In this document: piece after piece, positions 1 to 9,476 of the stretch | How positions within the stretch are numbered: the first letter of the stretch is position 1 | How the letters are laid out: each line of letters starts with the position of its first letter | DNA from: Pseudomonadota bacterium | GTDB taxonomy: Bacteria; Desulfobacterota; Desulfobulbia; Desulfobulbales; Desulfocapsaceae | Direction: 5' to 3' | Length of the DNA: 64,000 nucleotides | Assembly (NCBI GenBank): GCA_023412495.1 | Contig: JAEYNP010000014.1 | Location: forward strand, 74,872-138,871 | Position numbers and translations under genes: made by a program | The notes under the pieces: generated by a model | What the model was told of the DNA's origin: nothing | Databases searched by the model: none | What the model saw: the letters and a program-made list of their open reading frames with translations, nothing else

Positions 1-448
1 CGAACTTGCTGGCGGCAAGCGACAGGGCGCTCCCCCACTGTCCGGCGCCGGTCTCAGTGGTCAGGCGTTTGACGCCCTCGCGCTTGTTGTAATAGGCTTG
101 GGGGACGGCGCTGTTTGGTTTATGGGAGCCGACCGGAGAGACGCCTTCATTCTTGAAGAAAATCTTGGCCCGGGTGCCCAGGACCTTCTCCAGGTTGGAG
201 GCCCGCACCAGCGGCGAGGGGCGCCAGATCTTCAGGATTTCCAGCACTTCGTCGGGTATGTTGATGAACCTCTCGGCGGACATCTCCTGTTCGAGCAGCC
301 CCATGGGGAAAACGGCGGCCAGCTTTTCCGGCCCCATCGGCTGTTTCGTCTCCGGGTCGAGCGGCGGCAGGAGCCCGCCCGGCAGATCGGGAACAACGTT
401 ATACCATTGGGTGGGCATCTGATCATCGCGCAAGACGATTTTCTTCAT
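1..448 (-). CDS. trpB: Tryptophan synthase beta chain, TrpB2 type (3' part outside window)
   Basis: PLP-dependent beta subunit, which condenses indole with serine to give tryptophan. The 149 N-terminal codons are visible; the rest lies beyond the left edge. The N-terminus ([20 protein letters not shown]) and the long segment before the catalytic core are typical of the TrpB2 (TrpB-like) subfamily rather than classical TrpB1. The PLP-lysine region is seen as [15 protein letters not shown], followed by [14 protein letters not shown]. The ATG is preceded by GGAGAGA at good spacing. No trpA is adjacent in the visible part. TrpB2 enzymes often act as stand-alone indole-salvage or serine-dependent synthases, so the exact role here is not settled by sequence. 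Confidence 0.92.
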   Translation of the reverse strand, partial: MKKIVLRDDQMPTQWYNVVPDLPGGLLPPLDPETKQPMGPEKLAAVFPMGLLEQEMSAERFINIPDEVLEILKIWRPSPLVRASNLEKVLGTRAKIFFKNEGVSPVGSHKPNSAVPQAYYNKREGVKRLTTETGAGQWGSALSLAASKF

Positions 449-583
449 CGTGATCTCTCCTTGGTTTGGTAGTCTTATGGCACTGCATAAAAAAAGTTAA
501 GCCGCAAGTTTACAGCATGTTCTTTACCACACAATCAAAGCCGGCGGCAACTGACCTTCGCGTACGCGAAAACTTCATCGCCG

Positions 584-3313
584 TTACTGCCCTTTCCTGC
601 CCTCCGGAACTTGCCCGGGCTGTTCTTGCTTCAGGAGGACGAGATCGGGATTCCAGTCCAGCCACTCCTTTTCGGGTTCGTCGAAGAGGTGGAAAGCCTC
701 GCCGGCCAATGCCTGGGGAGCCGCCTCCCCGGGAGTGGCGAGGGCGATGCCTCCGCGCAGCAAGGCTTCAAGGGATTCCGTGGAAAAGGTGAGCCCGGAG
801 AAAATGCCGCCTTCGATCCTGGTGCCGCTGACCTTCCAGAACCGGGTGTTCTTGCGGATCAGGGTTTTATAGCGGTGGGAAATGTTCAGGAATACGTACA
901 CCTCGCCGAAACCCGGCGAGAGTTCATACCCGGTCACCTGACCGACCTCGACCTGCCGGTAGTAGACCGGCGAGCCGACGCTCAAGGAGCCGAGATGCTT
1001 GGCGACCAGCACGAGCCCCAGCCCTTCCCGCCCGGCGATCTCCGCCCGGGGCGGTTCCGGCAGTACGGTGAAGATCCGGGCGGGCGCGCCGTCTCCCGGC
1101 AGGAAGCTGAGATAGGGGCCGAAAACGACGGTTTCGACATTTTTGACTCCGGAAAGGCCTACCTCCGCCTTTTCCACCCACACCCTGGTATCGGTGCGAA
1201 AAAACGGCTCAACATGTTTTTCCACGCTCACGACGGCGCGGATGGTCTGCAGGTTTTCGGTGAAATTCATCTCGGCAATCCTGCCGACTTCTATGCCCTT
1301 GTAGCGGAGCGGAGAACCCACCTTCAGGCCGCTCGTATCGGTGAGCAGCATCGTCAGCCGCACCTCGTCGGCATGGGTGGCAGCTTCGAGATCGGCGTAG
1401 AGGGGATAGGGCTCCTTGCCCGGAGGTTTTCCGTTTTCCGTTACATTGATGCTGCCGATGCCACCCGCGACCAGGGTCGCAAGCGAACCGGTCTCCACGT
1501 CGATGCCTCCCAGGCCGGCGGAAACCTTGATGCCGCTGAGATTGTAAAAGCGGGTGTTTTCATGGATAAGTTTTTTGTACTCATCCAGAACCATGCATTC
1601 GATGAGCACCGACTGTCCGTCCTTAGCGAGCCGAAAGCCCTCGATTTCGCCGATCTTGATATTCTTGTGGAGGATTGGGGAACCGGTGGCAAGTGACTGC
1701 CCCCCCTCTTTCGCGGCGACGGTGAAGTGGATGCCTGGCGGCTGCAGCTCGGGCACGGCGGCGACGGCGTCCCTATAGCTGTCGTGGAGGGGGAAGGCGA
1801 ATCCCTCCTCCGGCGGATGCTTTCTGTTCGTTTTGGGGTTGTCCGGTGAGGTGAAGCTCACGCCGCCATGGAGGAGTCTTGCCAGCGGACCGGACGATAC
1901 CGCCAGGCCTTCGCTCAGGCTGGCGTTCACCTCGATGCCCGATTGCATCCAGAAGACCGACTTGGAGGTTACCAGATTGAGGTATTTTTCATAAACGAAG
2001 ATCGTGGTGCGAAGCGACTCCCCCGAACCTGTCAGATCCACCCCCACCACCTCGCCCACCTGGATATTTTTATAATGGACCGGAGACTTGACGGCAAGAT
2101 CGGTGGGCGTATCGGAGGTGAGGACAAAGCTCCTTCCCGCCCGCAGCGGAATCTGCGGCGGCGGTTCGGTCAGGATGTCGAAGTGGTTGCGGAAGGGGCC
2201 GTCACCCGGTTGGAAAGTAATATGCGCCCCGGACAGCAACAGGCGAAGGTTGCTGAGCCCGGCCGCAGAGATCTGCGGCTTCACCATCCAGAACTTGGTG
2301 TTCTCCCTGAGGATGAGCTCCGCCCGCGGGTCGAGGAGGATGGTGGCGGTCACGGTGCGCTGGGGGTTGTCGTCGATTTTGATCTCCTTGACATAACCTG
2401 CCTCCAGGCCACGGTACATGACCTTGGTTGCGCCTTCGACAATGTCCTCGCTCGAGGCGAGGGTGAGCGTCATGGGCACTCCGTAACTGGCAGCCTCCCG
2501 GTCAGAATAGAGGTAAAAGACATGGCCGTTTTTTACCGGAGGAGTTTCCTCGAGCGGTTCCGGTGTTTGGAGCAGGATGCCTCCCTTGAGGAGGGCGGCC
2601 AGCGACTCGACCTGAATCTTCAGGTTCGGCAGCTTGCCGCCGATCTGGATGCCGCTGGCGTTCGAAAAGCGGCTCCCTTCCTTGACCAGGTGGCTGAACC
2701 TGGCATCGATGAAAACATCGATGATTACGCCTTCCTCTTCCAGCTGATAGCGCTGGACCTTGCCTATTTCGATATTTCGGTAGTAGATGCCGGTGCCGAC
2801 CTGGATCGAGCCGAGGGCCTCCGCCTGGATGTTGATATGCAGTCCAGGGGTGTCCGGGGAAACCGGCGGGGGATTGGAGAGTCCTTCGAAAAACCGGCTG
2901 GACTCGGCGGAGGCGCCGGGCCGAATACCGATATAGCTGCCGGAGAGGATGGTCTCCAGTCCCTGCACGGTACCGGCCGTAAGCACAGGACGGACGATCC
3001 AGAACAGGGTGTCCTCCACCAGATACTCGGCTGCCTCTCGGTCGATCTTGGCAATCACCTTGACCTGGTTGTTGTGGAGGTCGGGATGGAGCGTCTCGAC
3101 CAGGCCGATGGGAATGCCTCTGGCCATGATCTGGGTCTTGTCGGGCACTATGCCGGTGGCATCCTCGAAGGTGATGATGATTTCCACCCCGGCATTGACA
3201 TAAGCGGAATAAACGAGCCAGCCGCAGATTCCCAAGGCTATCAAGGGTAGTATCCAAATCGGCGAAATCCCACGGGATTTTTTCACAACAGCGGTTTTGG
3301 CCATGACATACAT
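584..3313 (-). CDS. letB: LetB/YebT-like lipid transport protein with seven MCE domains
   Basis: Periplasm-spanning MCE (MlaD) protein thought to form a hydrophobic tunnel for lipids between inner and outer membranes. A single N-terminal membrane anchor (about residues 18-40) is followed by seven consecutive MCE repeats, each with the signature V-x-G-(S/T)-x-(V/I)-x-Y/H-(R/K)-x-(I/V)-x-(V/I)-G (for example VGTGIYYRNIEIGKV, VKSPVHYKNIQVGEV, VGSPVYYRQVEVGQV). Length (909 aa) and repeat number match LetB (877 aa, seven MCE) rather than PqiB (three MCE). It follows letA directly, 2 bases after its stop, so the pair is an operon. A second ATG three codons in (3304) could also be the start. Confidence 0.93.
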   Translation of the reverse strand: MYVMAKTAVVKKSRGISPIWILPLIALGICGWLVYSAYVNAGVEIIITFEDATGIVPDKTQIMARGIPIGLVETLHPDLHNNQVKVIAKIDREAAEYLVEDTLFWIVRPVLTAGTVQGLETILSGSYIGIRPGASAESSRFFEGLSNPPPVSPDTPGLHINIQAEALGSIQVGTGIYYRNIEIGKVQRYQLEEEGVIIDVFIDARFSHLVKEGSRFSNASGIQIGGKLPNLKIQVESLAALLKGGILLQTPEPLEETPPVKNGHVFYLYSDREAASYGVPMTLTLASSEDIVEGATKVMYRGLEAGYVKEIKIDDNPQRTVTATILLDPRAELILRENTKFWMVKPQISAAGLSNLRLLLSGAHITFQPGDGPFRNHFDILTEPPPQIPLRAGRSFVLTSDTPTDLAVKSPVHYKNIQVGEVVGVDLTGSGESLRTTIFVYEKYLNLVTSKSVFWMQSGIEVNASLSEGLAVSSGPLARLLHGGVSFTSPDNPKTNRKHPPEEGFAFPLHDSYRDAVAAVPELQPPGIHFTVAAKEGGQSLATGSPILHKNIKIGEIEGFRLAKDGQSVLIECMVLDEYKKLIHENTRFYNLSGIKVSAGLGGIDVETGSLATLVAGGIGSINVTENGKPPGKEPYPLYADLEAATHADEVRLTMLLTDTSGLKVGSPLRYKGIEVGRIAEMNFTENLQTIRAVVSVEKHVEPFFRTDTRVWVEKAEVGLSGVKNVETVVFGPYLSFLPGDGAPARIFTVLPEPPRAEIAGREGLGLVLVAKHLGSLSVGSPVYYRQVEVGQVTGYELSPGFGEVYVFLNISHRYKTLIRKNTRFWKVSGTRIEGGIFSGLTFSTESLEALLRGGIALATPGEAAPQALAGEAFHLFDEPEKEWLDWNPDLVLLKQEQPGQVPEGRKGQ

Positions 3314-3315
3314 CT

Positions 3316-4620
3316 TTAGGTGGAAGTTGGGATGTCAGCAGCTGTGGGCTCCTCTTCGGCGGTGCAGGTATCCCACATGATCCGCGGATCGAAGGTGATG
3401 GCGGCGAACATGGTCGAGGCCACCACGATACAAAAATACGTGGCGGCCGGGGCGGTGTGGATGGAGGTGAAAAAGCCGAAGTCGACCAGTACGGTGAGGA
3501 GCGCGATGACAAAGATGTCGAGCATCGACCATCTGCCGATGAAGGCGATGAAGCGGTACATCCTGGTTTTCTGCTGAAGCAGCCGCAGATTGCATGGCCA
3601 CCTGGTCAACAGCAGGATGGCGAGTCCAACGATCTTGAAGATCGGGACGAGAATCGAGGCGGTGAAGATGATGAGGCCGATCAGGAAGGAACCGTGCTCG
3701 AAAAAGTAGATAATCCCGTCGAGGATGGTGGAACGGTCCGGGACGCCCAAAAAGTCCACGCGCATGATCGGCAGGAGGTTGGCCGGGACGAAAAAGAGCG
3801 CACTGGTGAGAATCAGCGCCCAGGTCCTTGTATAACTTTCGGGTTTTCGCAGGTGCAGCCGCTCTCCGCAGCGCGGGCAGCCCTGGCCGGCGTGCTCCGC
3901 CGGCGCCAGCAGACGGCAGATGGGGCAGAGGATCAGGCCCAGTCCCGCCGCGGACAGTTCGGCATTTTTCTGCGGGAGAGAGCGCACTCCTGTTGTTTCA
4001 TCGCTGCCGATCATCCGCCAGAACAGCCTCCGGTCTATGACCGTGGAAATGGCCATGGTGATCAGAACCAGCAGCGAGAAACAGAAAACTCCCGGAAGGA
4101 AGTGAATATCCGACGAGTCCCCCATCTTGATGACAGTGATCAGGATTCCCAGGAGATAGACCTCGACCATCGCCCATTCCTCGAGGTGCTCGAAAAGACG
4201 GAAGATCGGGGCGAGCAGCGGGGACTTTCGTTTTTGGTGGAGCGCAAGACTCACAAAGAAGATTCCGGAGAGCAGCACCAGGGGAAAGACCACCGCCGAG
4301 AGCAGGACCATGAGGGAGACGAAATAATAATCATTTCGGTAAAAATTCAGGATCGATTCGAGTATATTGGCGCTATCGCTGAAACCGAAGGACTCCAGCG
4401 TCATGAGCGGCAGAGCTATGGCCGGCGGATACAGGATAAGCCCGGTGCCGCTGAGGGCCAGGGCCTTGGCCACGGAACCTTCGGTCTTTCTGTGGAGGGT
4501 GTTGCGGCAGCGGGGGCACGACACGGTATATCCCGCCGGCGGCTCCTCGGGGACGGAGACCAGCAGATCGCAATCGGAGCAGGCGGTGAGCGACTCTTGT
4601 GTTTCGGTTCTTGAATGCAC
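3316..4620 (-). CDS. letA: LetA/PqiA-family integral membrane partner of LetB
   Basis: Inner-membrane protein of the PqiA family, the usual partner of multi-MCE tunnels. It has two homologous halves, each beginning with a zinc-ribbon (CSDCDLL...CPRC near residues 13-40 and CPICRLL...CPRC near residues 230-255) and followed by several hydrophobic helices. I chose the GTG at 4620 because AGGAAG lies six bases upstream and the resulting 434 aa is close to E. coli LetA (427 aa). An in-frame ATG at 4755 would add 45 residues unlike the family and would overlap the divergent prmA gene. letA and letB are adjacent and probably cotranscribed. Confidence 0.9.
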   Translation of the reverse strand: MHSRTETQESLTACSDCDLLVSVPEEPPAGYTVSCPRCRNTLHRKTEGSVAKALALSGTGLILYPPAIALPLMTLESFGFSDSANILESILNFYRNDYYFVSLMVLLSAVVFPLVLLSGIFFVSLALHQKRKSPLLAPIFRLFEHLEEWAMVEVYLLGILITVIKMGDSSDIHFLPGVFCFSLLVLITMAISTVIDRRLFWRMIGSDETTGVRSLPQKNAELSAAGLGLILCPICRLLAPAEHAGQGCPRCGERLHLRKPESYTRTWALILTSALFFVPANLLPIMRVDFLGVPDRSTILDGIIYFFEHGSFLIGLIIFTASILVPIFKIVGLAILLLTRWPCNLRLLQQKTRMYRFIAFIGRWSMLDIFVIALLTVLVDFGFFTSIHTAPAATYFCIVVASTMFAAITFDPRIMWDTCTAEEEPTAADIPTST

Positions 4621-4757
4621 GAAAACTTCCTGAAGGCAAGTCCGGAAAGGGTAAAATAACGACTTCTTGAAATAATAACTTCGTCGAAGTCGTTTGTCAT
4701 ATGAAAAACGGCCGCCGCCGGGGCAGGAAGGAAGGCGTCGGGCCAGGAAATACAACT

Positions 4758-5672
4758 ATGGACAAAAGCAGTAAAATCAACGAGAACAGATGGTTGAAAC
4801 TGACCATCGTCGCCGACCCCGTGCTCGTCGAGTCCGTCGGCGACTTTCTGGTCGGAGTCATCGACGCGGGCGTCGAAACCGGTGCTCCGGACGAACCCGG
4901 TTACGGCATTGTGACCGGCTACGTGCAAAAGGTCAATCCGACGGAGGAGGAGATCGGCAGGGTCGTTGCTCAAGTCGGTGCGCACCTTGGCGAACTGGCC
5001 AAAATTTTTGCGGCGTCCCAGCCGGAGTTCACCTGGACGCTTATCGGCGAGGAAGACTGGGGGACCAGCTGGAAGATCCATTTCAAGCCCTTTGCCATCG
5101 TCCCCGGCTTGTTCATCGCCCCGACTTGGGAGGAGTACCGGCCGGCGGCCGGCGAGTCGGTCATCGTCATGGATCCCGGCATGGCCTTCGGCACCGGGCA
5201 CCATGCCACCACCTGCCTTTCCCTGCAATTCCTTCAGCGGTCGCTGGCCGGCAGAAAGGGGCTGCGGGTGCTCGACGTCGGCACCGGCACGGGGATCCTC
5301 GGCATGGCCGCCGTCCTGTTCGGGGCGGAGATGGTTCTGGGGCTGGACAACGATCCGGATGCTGTCGCGGCCGCGAGCGAAAATGTGCGGCGAAACGGGC
5401 TTGCGGACCGGATGGAGGTGAGCCTGGCGCCGCTGTCTTCGGTGGCCGAGCCATATGATATCGTGGTAGCCAACATCGTCCATGACGTCCTGATCGTCAT
5501 GGCGGAGGATCTGACCCGGTTGACCGCGGCGGGGGGCAGACTGGTCCTCTCCGGGATCCTCGCGGGCGACCAGGTGGAGAGTATCGTGAGGGTTTTCAGT
5601 AGCCGGGACTTCGTGTTGGTCGAGCGGACAGCTCGGAAGGAATGGGCTGCTTTGATGTTTGGCAAGAGGTGA
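4758..5672 (+). CDS. prmA: Ribosomal protein L11 methyltransferase
   Basis: SAM-dependent methyltransferase that trimethylates ribosomal protein L11. Diagnostic blocks are visible: MDPGMAFGTGHHATT before the Rossmann fold, the SAM-binding VLDVGTGTGILGMAA, the acidic strand GLDNDPDAV, and the NIVHDVL stretch in the place of the NPPY-like motif. The 304 aa length is close to the usual 290-300. I chose the ATG at 4758, which has CAGGAAA about seven bases upstream, over the ATG at 4701, which would add 19 basic residues. The gene is divergent from letA and convergent with the PilZ gene; an inverted repeat lies between prmA and pilZ. Confidence 0.94.
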   Translation: MDKSSKINENRWLKLTIVADPVLVESVGDFLVGVIDAGVETGAPDEPGYGIVTGYVQKVNPTEEEIGRVVAQVGAHLGELAKIFAASQPEFTWTLIGEEDWGTSWKIHFKPFAIVPGLFIAPTWEEYRPAAGESVIVMDPGMAFGTGHHATTCLSLQFLQRSLAGRKGLRVLDVGTGTGILGMAAVLFGAEMVLGLDNDPDAVAAASENVRRNGLADRMEVSLAPLSSVAEPYDIVVANIVHDVLIVMAEDLTRLTAAGGRLVLSGILAGDQVESIVRVFSSRDFVLVERTARKEWAALMFGKR

Positions 5673-5694
5673 GGCGTCGGGCGCTTGAATGGGA

Positions 5695-5742
5695 AGGACT
5701 GAGGACTGAAAAAAATCTCACTCAGTCCCTGTCCTCAGTCCT
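5695..5742. repeat. Inverted repeat built from AGGACTGAGG units (possible bidirectional terminator)
   Basis: AGGACTGAGG at 5695-5704 is the exact reverse complement of CCTCAGTCCT at 5733-5742. The left arm continues as a second GGACTGA unit, giving a 7-bp tandem, and an A7 run follows. It lies between the convergent prmA and PilZ genes, and the PilZ stop codon falls inside the right arm. The same 10-mer occurs twice at 32315-32338. It could act as a terminator, but the 7-bp periodicity also suggests a simple-repeat family. Confidence 0.6.
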
Positions 5743-6106
5743 GGGTTTGTACCGGACCAAGAGGGTGAAGCTGATAATCCGTATCGAAAATGACGGCGAT
5801 GCCGTCCGTTTCCTGGCGGATAACGATGCCGGTCGCCTTCACCCATATGTTTTGGCTGGTGAGCTGCCGCATGCTCTCCACCGAAAGGATGAATTTCAGC
5901 TTTTCCAGATCCTCCACGGACAGGTAAAATTCGATCCCGACTTTTGCCGCCATGGGGAAAGGATGAGAGGTTTTCAGAAAGGCGCCGCCCGCGCTGATAT
6001 TGGCGGCCACCGTTTCCACCACCGGTGCCTCACTGGTATGGCGGGAGGTTACTCTGGCCTGGAGGTTGAGAGTGAATCTTTCCTGTTGTCTTTTTTCCTG
6101 GGACAT
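5735..6106 (-). CDS. PilZ-domain protein, probable c-di-GMP receptor
   Basis: Single-domain 123-aa cytoplasmic protein. The N-terminus carries the RxxxR c-di-GMP loop (KRQQERF, residues 5-11) and the second motif appears as ANISAGGAF (N/D-x-S-x-x-G), both needed for cyclic-di-GMP binding in the PilZ family. The target is not predictable; free-standing PilZ proteins usually act on motility or exopolysaccharide by protein contact. The C-terminal residues (VQTQD) and stop codon are encoded by an AGGACTGAGG-type repeat, so the last few residues may not be conserved. Confidence 0.85.
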   Translation of the reverse strand: MSQEKRQQERFTLNLQARVTSRHTSEAPVVETVAANISAGGAFLKTSHPFPMAAKVGIEFYLSVEDLEKLKFILSVESMRQLTSQNIWVKATGIVIRQETDGIAVIFDTDYQLHPLGPVQTQD

Positions 6107-6247
6107 GTCTTCGGCAATGGTTGCTAGGATATATGATCTACTTTCTTTCTACTTACGGAAAATCTGGAACGATGTCAAATTGAAAAAATGCCGTTGCTGA
6201 TTCCGCAGAACCGACAAAACTGGAAATAACTGGAGTAAAAACACTGG

Positions 6248-6988
6248 ATGCGAAGATTTTATTTCGATCCCGATGCCCGGCAGGGGGATGAGGTGCTGCT
6301 CTCCGAGGAGGAGTCCCGTCATCTCGTCAAGGTCCTGCGGCTGACCACAGGAGAGAGCGTCGAACTGCTCGACGGGCTGGGGACGGTTTACCGGGCCGTG
6401 ATCGCGGGCACAGGGCGGCGGGTGGCCCTGCACCTGGAGGGGGTTGCTGCCACCGCCCCGGAGCGGGAGAAGACCCTCTGGATCGGTCAGGGAATCCTCA
6501 AGGGCGACAAAATGGACACCGTGATGCAGAAATGCACGGAGCTGGGCGTCACCCGGTTTTCCCCTTTCCACAGTTCACGGTGCCAGGGCAGGCTCGATCC
6601 CGCGCTGGGCAGGAAGAAGCAGCAGAGGTGGCAGCGGATCGGCCTTGAGGCCTGCAAGCAGTGCCTGCGACTCCGCCTGCCGCATGTGGACGGGCCGGTG
6701 CAGTACGGTGAGTTGTTGCAGGGCGAGTCACTGTTGGGCGAGGGCATGCTTCGCCTCATGTTCTGGGAGGAGGAAAAAGAGCTGCATCTTCAAGATCTGC
6801 CGGAAGTCGCCGAGGCCGGGTCGGTCATACTCCTTCTCGGCCCCGAAGGGGGCTTCACCGGGCAGGAGGTCGAGGAGGCCCGGCGCGCAGGCTTTCGGAC
6901 CGTGAGCCTCGGCGAGAGGATTCTCCGGGCCGAGACCGCGACGCTTGCAGCAGTAACCGTCGTCCAGTTCCTTGCCGGCAATCTGTGA
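6248..6988 (+). CDS. rsmE: 16S rRNA (uracil-1498-N3)-methyltransferase
   Basis: SPOUT-class methyltransferase that makes m3U1498 in 16S rRNA. The N-terminal PUA-like part (MRRFYFDPDA..., residues 1-70) and the C-terminal trefoil-knot SAM site (LLGPEGGFTGQEVEEA near 196-211, then SLGERILRAETA near 223-234) are intact. The 246 aa length is normal. The stop lies 11 bases before the mnmH start, so the two RNA-modification genes are probably one transcript. Confidence 0.95.
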   Translation: MRRFYFDPDARQGDEVLLSEEESRHLVKVLRLTTGESVELLDGLGTVYRAVIAGTGRRVALHLEGVAATAPEREKTLWIGQGILKGDKMDTVMQKCTELGVTRFSPFHSSRCQGRLDPALGRKKQQRWQRIGLEACKQCLRLRLPHVDGPVQYGELLQGESLLGEGMLRLMFWEEEKELHLQDLPEVAEAGSVILLLGPEGGFTGQEVEEARRAGFRTVSLGERILRAETATLAAVTVVQFLAGNL

Positions 6989-6999
6989 GGGAACCGTTC

Positions 7000-8043
7000 A
7001 TGACGCAAGATCTCTCCTTCTCGGTCGTCCTGAAAAAAGCCGATAAAATAATCTCCTTTGAAGAGGCCCTGGCGGCCGGCCATCAGCTCATTGATGTCCG
7101 CTCGGCGGCGGAATTCGCCGAAGGCTCGCTGCCCGGCGCCGTCAACATCCCCCTGTTCGACGAAGACGAACGGAGTGTGATCGGCACCATCTACAGGCAC
7201 GGCGGCCACGCTCGGGCTGTCGACCAAGGCTTCGCCTACGCCGAGGGCAAGCTCGCCGGATTGCTCGCGGCCTTCGCCCCTTACCAGGGCAGGACGATTG
7301 CGATCTGCTGCGCCCGAGGAGGGATGCGCTCGCTGTCGGTAGTCAATCTCCTGGCCCGGGTGGGTTACACCGCCTGCCAGCTCGCGGGCGGCTATCAGCA
7401 GTACCGCCGCGAGGTCCTCGCCCGCCTGTCCGACTTTCAGCCGCGCCTGATCGTCATCCACGGTCTCACCGGGACGGGCAAGACCAGGCTCCTTAAGCGG
7501 CTCAGCCCGGCCATCGACCTGGAGGGCCTGGCCCGGCACCGCAGCTCCCTGTTCGGGGCCCTCGACCGGCAGCCGAGCAACCAGCGGGACTTCGAGAGCG
7601 GTCTGGCGCAGCTCATCCCGACCCTGGGCGCCGAACCCTATTTCATCGAAGGGGAGAGCCGCAAGATCGGCCGGGTTTTCATCCCAAAACCCCTGGCCAT
7701 GGCCATGAAGAGGGCGGTGATGGTGAGAATCCATTGCAGCCTTCAGACCAGGATCGACCGGATCCTCGAGGATTATCCCGTACCGGATGAGAAGACCCTT
7801 GGTGCGATCGAAAAGATCCTGAGATCCCTGAAACAAAAGATGGGGGCGGCCCGGGTCGAGGAAATGTGCCGGTTGCTGCAAAACGGCCAACTGTCCGAAC
7901 TGGTCCGTATCCTCCTGCTCGACTACTACGACAAGCGCTACGGCAAAAGCATGCAGGATTACACGTATGCCCTCGATCTCTCCGCCGAAGACCTGGACGA
8001 GGCGGCCGCGGTGCTCACCGAGTTCCGGCGCTCGCTGGGGTGA
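7000..8043 (+). CDS. mnmH: tRNA 2-selenouridine synthase (rhodanese plus P-loop ATPase)
   Basis: Converts tRNA wobble 2-thiouridine to 2-selenouridine via a geranylated intermediate, using selenophosphate. The N-terminal rhodanese domain holds the catalytic Cys in CCARGGMRS (about residue 104), and the C-terminal half has a Walker A GLTGTGKT (about 155-162). The 347 aa length matches SelU/MnmH. I chose the ATG at 7000 because GAGGG lies about eight bases upstream; a GTG at 6985 would overlap rsmE. The gene implies that the cell makes selenophosphate, which is relevant to the in-frame TGA gene at 58071. Confidence 0.93.
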   Translation: MTQDLSFSVVLKKADKIISFEEALAAGHQLIDVRSAAEFAEGSLPGAVNIPLFDEDERSVIGTIYRHGGHARAVDQGFAYAEGKLAGLLAAFAPYQGRTIAICCARGGMRSLSVVNLLARVGYTACQLAGGYQQYRREVLARLSDFQPRLIVIHGLTGTGKTRLLKRLSPAIDLEGLARHRSSLFGALDRQPSNQRDFESGLAQLIPTLGAEPYFIEGESRKIGRVFIPKPLAMAMKRAVMVRIHCSLQTRIDRILEDYPVPDEKTLGAIEKILRSLKQKMGAARVEEMCRLLQNGQLSELVRILLLDYYDKRYGKSMQDYTYALDLSAEDLDEAAAVLTEFRRSLG

Positions 8044-8069
8044 AGTCAGCTATTGGAAAAGATTGATCT

Positions 8070-8588
8070 GTGGATGAAGGAGCATCCACCGGCAAAGGGA
8101 TGCGCAATGTGGAATCCCTGCGCTCCATCGGTCTTAATCTCGAAGGCGAGACCCGGGTTTTCTATCCCGACTTCGTGTTGTGGATCATCGATGACAAGCA
8201 CAAAAAGACCACCCTGGCGCTCTTTGACCCAAAAGGGCAGACCGGCATCATCAAGGAGGATGATCTTGGCCTGAAAGGGCCGGATGGCATGAACGACAAG
8301 GTCCGAGTGGCAACAAGTGGTCAACTGGCCGAGCTGGCCCGAGAGATGAGCAAGCGAACCGGCCTGGCCTGGAAGGTACACTCATTTATCCTTTTGCGCG
8401 ATAAATCCCCCCTTGGCCATTTTAAGGGGGCTGCTCCCAACGACCGGGATATGGAGCTTGCCGAGGCGATGATTCAGAAAGGAGTGTTGCGCCTGGACTG
8501 GCACGAGAAGAACGAACAAGGCCAGACTTCTGCGCGGCTAAGGGATGGCAGCAGTTATTTCTGCCGGATATTTGAAAAGTGTTGGTAG
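8070..8588 (+). pseudogene. C-terminal fragment resembling a type III restriction/helicase (Res) subunit
   Basis: The 172 codons begin abruptly and contain FYPDFVLWIID...LALFDPKGQTG, which looks like the PD-(D/E)xK nuclease core found at the C-terminus of type III restriction Res-like DEAD/DEAH proteins. No helicase domain, methyltransferase (Mod) or upstream part of the frame is present; the region starts 26 bases after mnmH. I read it as a decayed remnant. It has no convincing ribosome binding site of its own. The 123 bases after it (8589-8711) contain no gene that I can support. A small stand-alone nuclease-like protein is a less likely alternative. Confidence 0.55.
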
Positions 8589-8711
8589 CGTGCCTCGTTA
8601 TGTTGGGAGCCGGGCTGAGATTATCGACGGCGGCTTTCAGCGTCTTTCATCATTGCCCAAAAAGAAGCGTTCTTCGACCAATCGCTTCGGCTGCCTTCCC
8701 CATGAGTCACC

Positions 8712-9476
8712 TCAAAGAACTACATGTGCGATCGTCTTCCTGGCCAGCCAGCCCTTGCGCCCGGTCTCGTCGGTGACATGGACAAACTCGCCGTGCTCCC
8801 TGTCCGGATAAACCAGCCGGCCTTCCTGGACTGCGCCCACGGAGGCCGCCGAGGCGAAGGGTGAGATAAGCAGACGCCCGTCGGGAGCGACCACCACAGC
8901 GGGATTGAAATGGCGGTGGCGGACAAGCGTTCCGACAGAGCCGAGGATGAGCAGGAACAAACAAAGCGCCGCGACCGGTCCGCTGATCCTGCCGGAAAAG
9001 CGGACCCTCAGCGCGGCCAGCCGGAAGAGGGTGAAGAGGACCAGGCCCAGCAGAACGAGCAGAGCCCACTGGTCGGGATTGAGGAGCCGGAAAAACTTAT
9101 CGTTGAGGCTCGATTCCCCTGCGAAAAGTCCGTTTTCCTTCCTTACCAGCTCGAGGTTGCCGGCGATATCGGCGTCGCCGGGGGCCAGGCGCAGGGCCCG
9201 TTCGTAGTTGAGCACCGCCATGCCGATCTTGCCGGCCCGGGCATAGCTGTTGGCCAGATTGTAGAGCACCGGGGCCGACCATCCCGCCTGGTCGAGCAAC
9301 TCTGCGTAGCTGGCGATCGCCTCCTCATAGCTGCCGCGGCTGTAGTCCTCGTTGCCCTGCAGGAAGAGCTGGTCGGCGCCTTCCCTCGCGGCGGCTGCGG
9401 CCGGCAACCAAAGAATCGCAAAAAGGAAACAGAGACAGGCGAGGAGCATTTGGCGGCGAGTCAGCTGAAATATCAT
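8712..9476 (-). CDS. batE: BatE-like TPR and SH3-like protein
   Basis: Last gene of the Bat operon. An N-terminal signal/anchor (about residues 8-30) is followed by two TPR units (QLFLQGNEDYSRGSYEEA, YNLANSYARAGKIGMA; residues 36-110), two hydrophobic segments around 128-175, and a C-terminal bacterial SH3-like domain (about 190-252). BatE proteins are linked to envelope stress tolerance in Bacteroides and Leptospira, but their molecular role is not settled. The start overlaps the batD stop by 4 bases, so translation is probably coupled. Confidence 0.85.
   Translation of the reverse strand: MIFQLTRRQMLLACLCFLFAILWLPAAAAAREGADQLFLQGNEDYSRGSYEEAIASYAELLDQAGWSAPVLYNLANSYARAGKIGMAVLNYERALRLAPGDADIAGNLELVRKENGLFAGESSLNDKFFRLLNPDQWALLVLLGLVLFTLFRLAALRVRFSGRISGPVAALCLFLLILGSVGTLVRHRHFNPAVVVAPDGRLLISPFASAASVGAVQEGRLVYPDREHGEFVHVTDETGRKGWLARKTIAHVVL

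Noticed and set aside
1868..3250. 460-codon ORF on the plus strand opposite letB
   Set aside because: It lies wholly opposite letB, which has clear repeated MCE domains; this is a GC-driven shadow frame.
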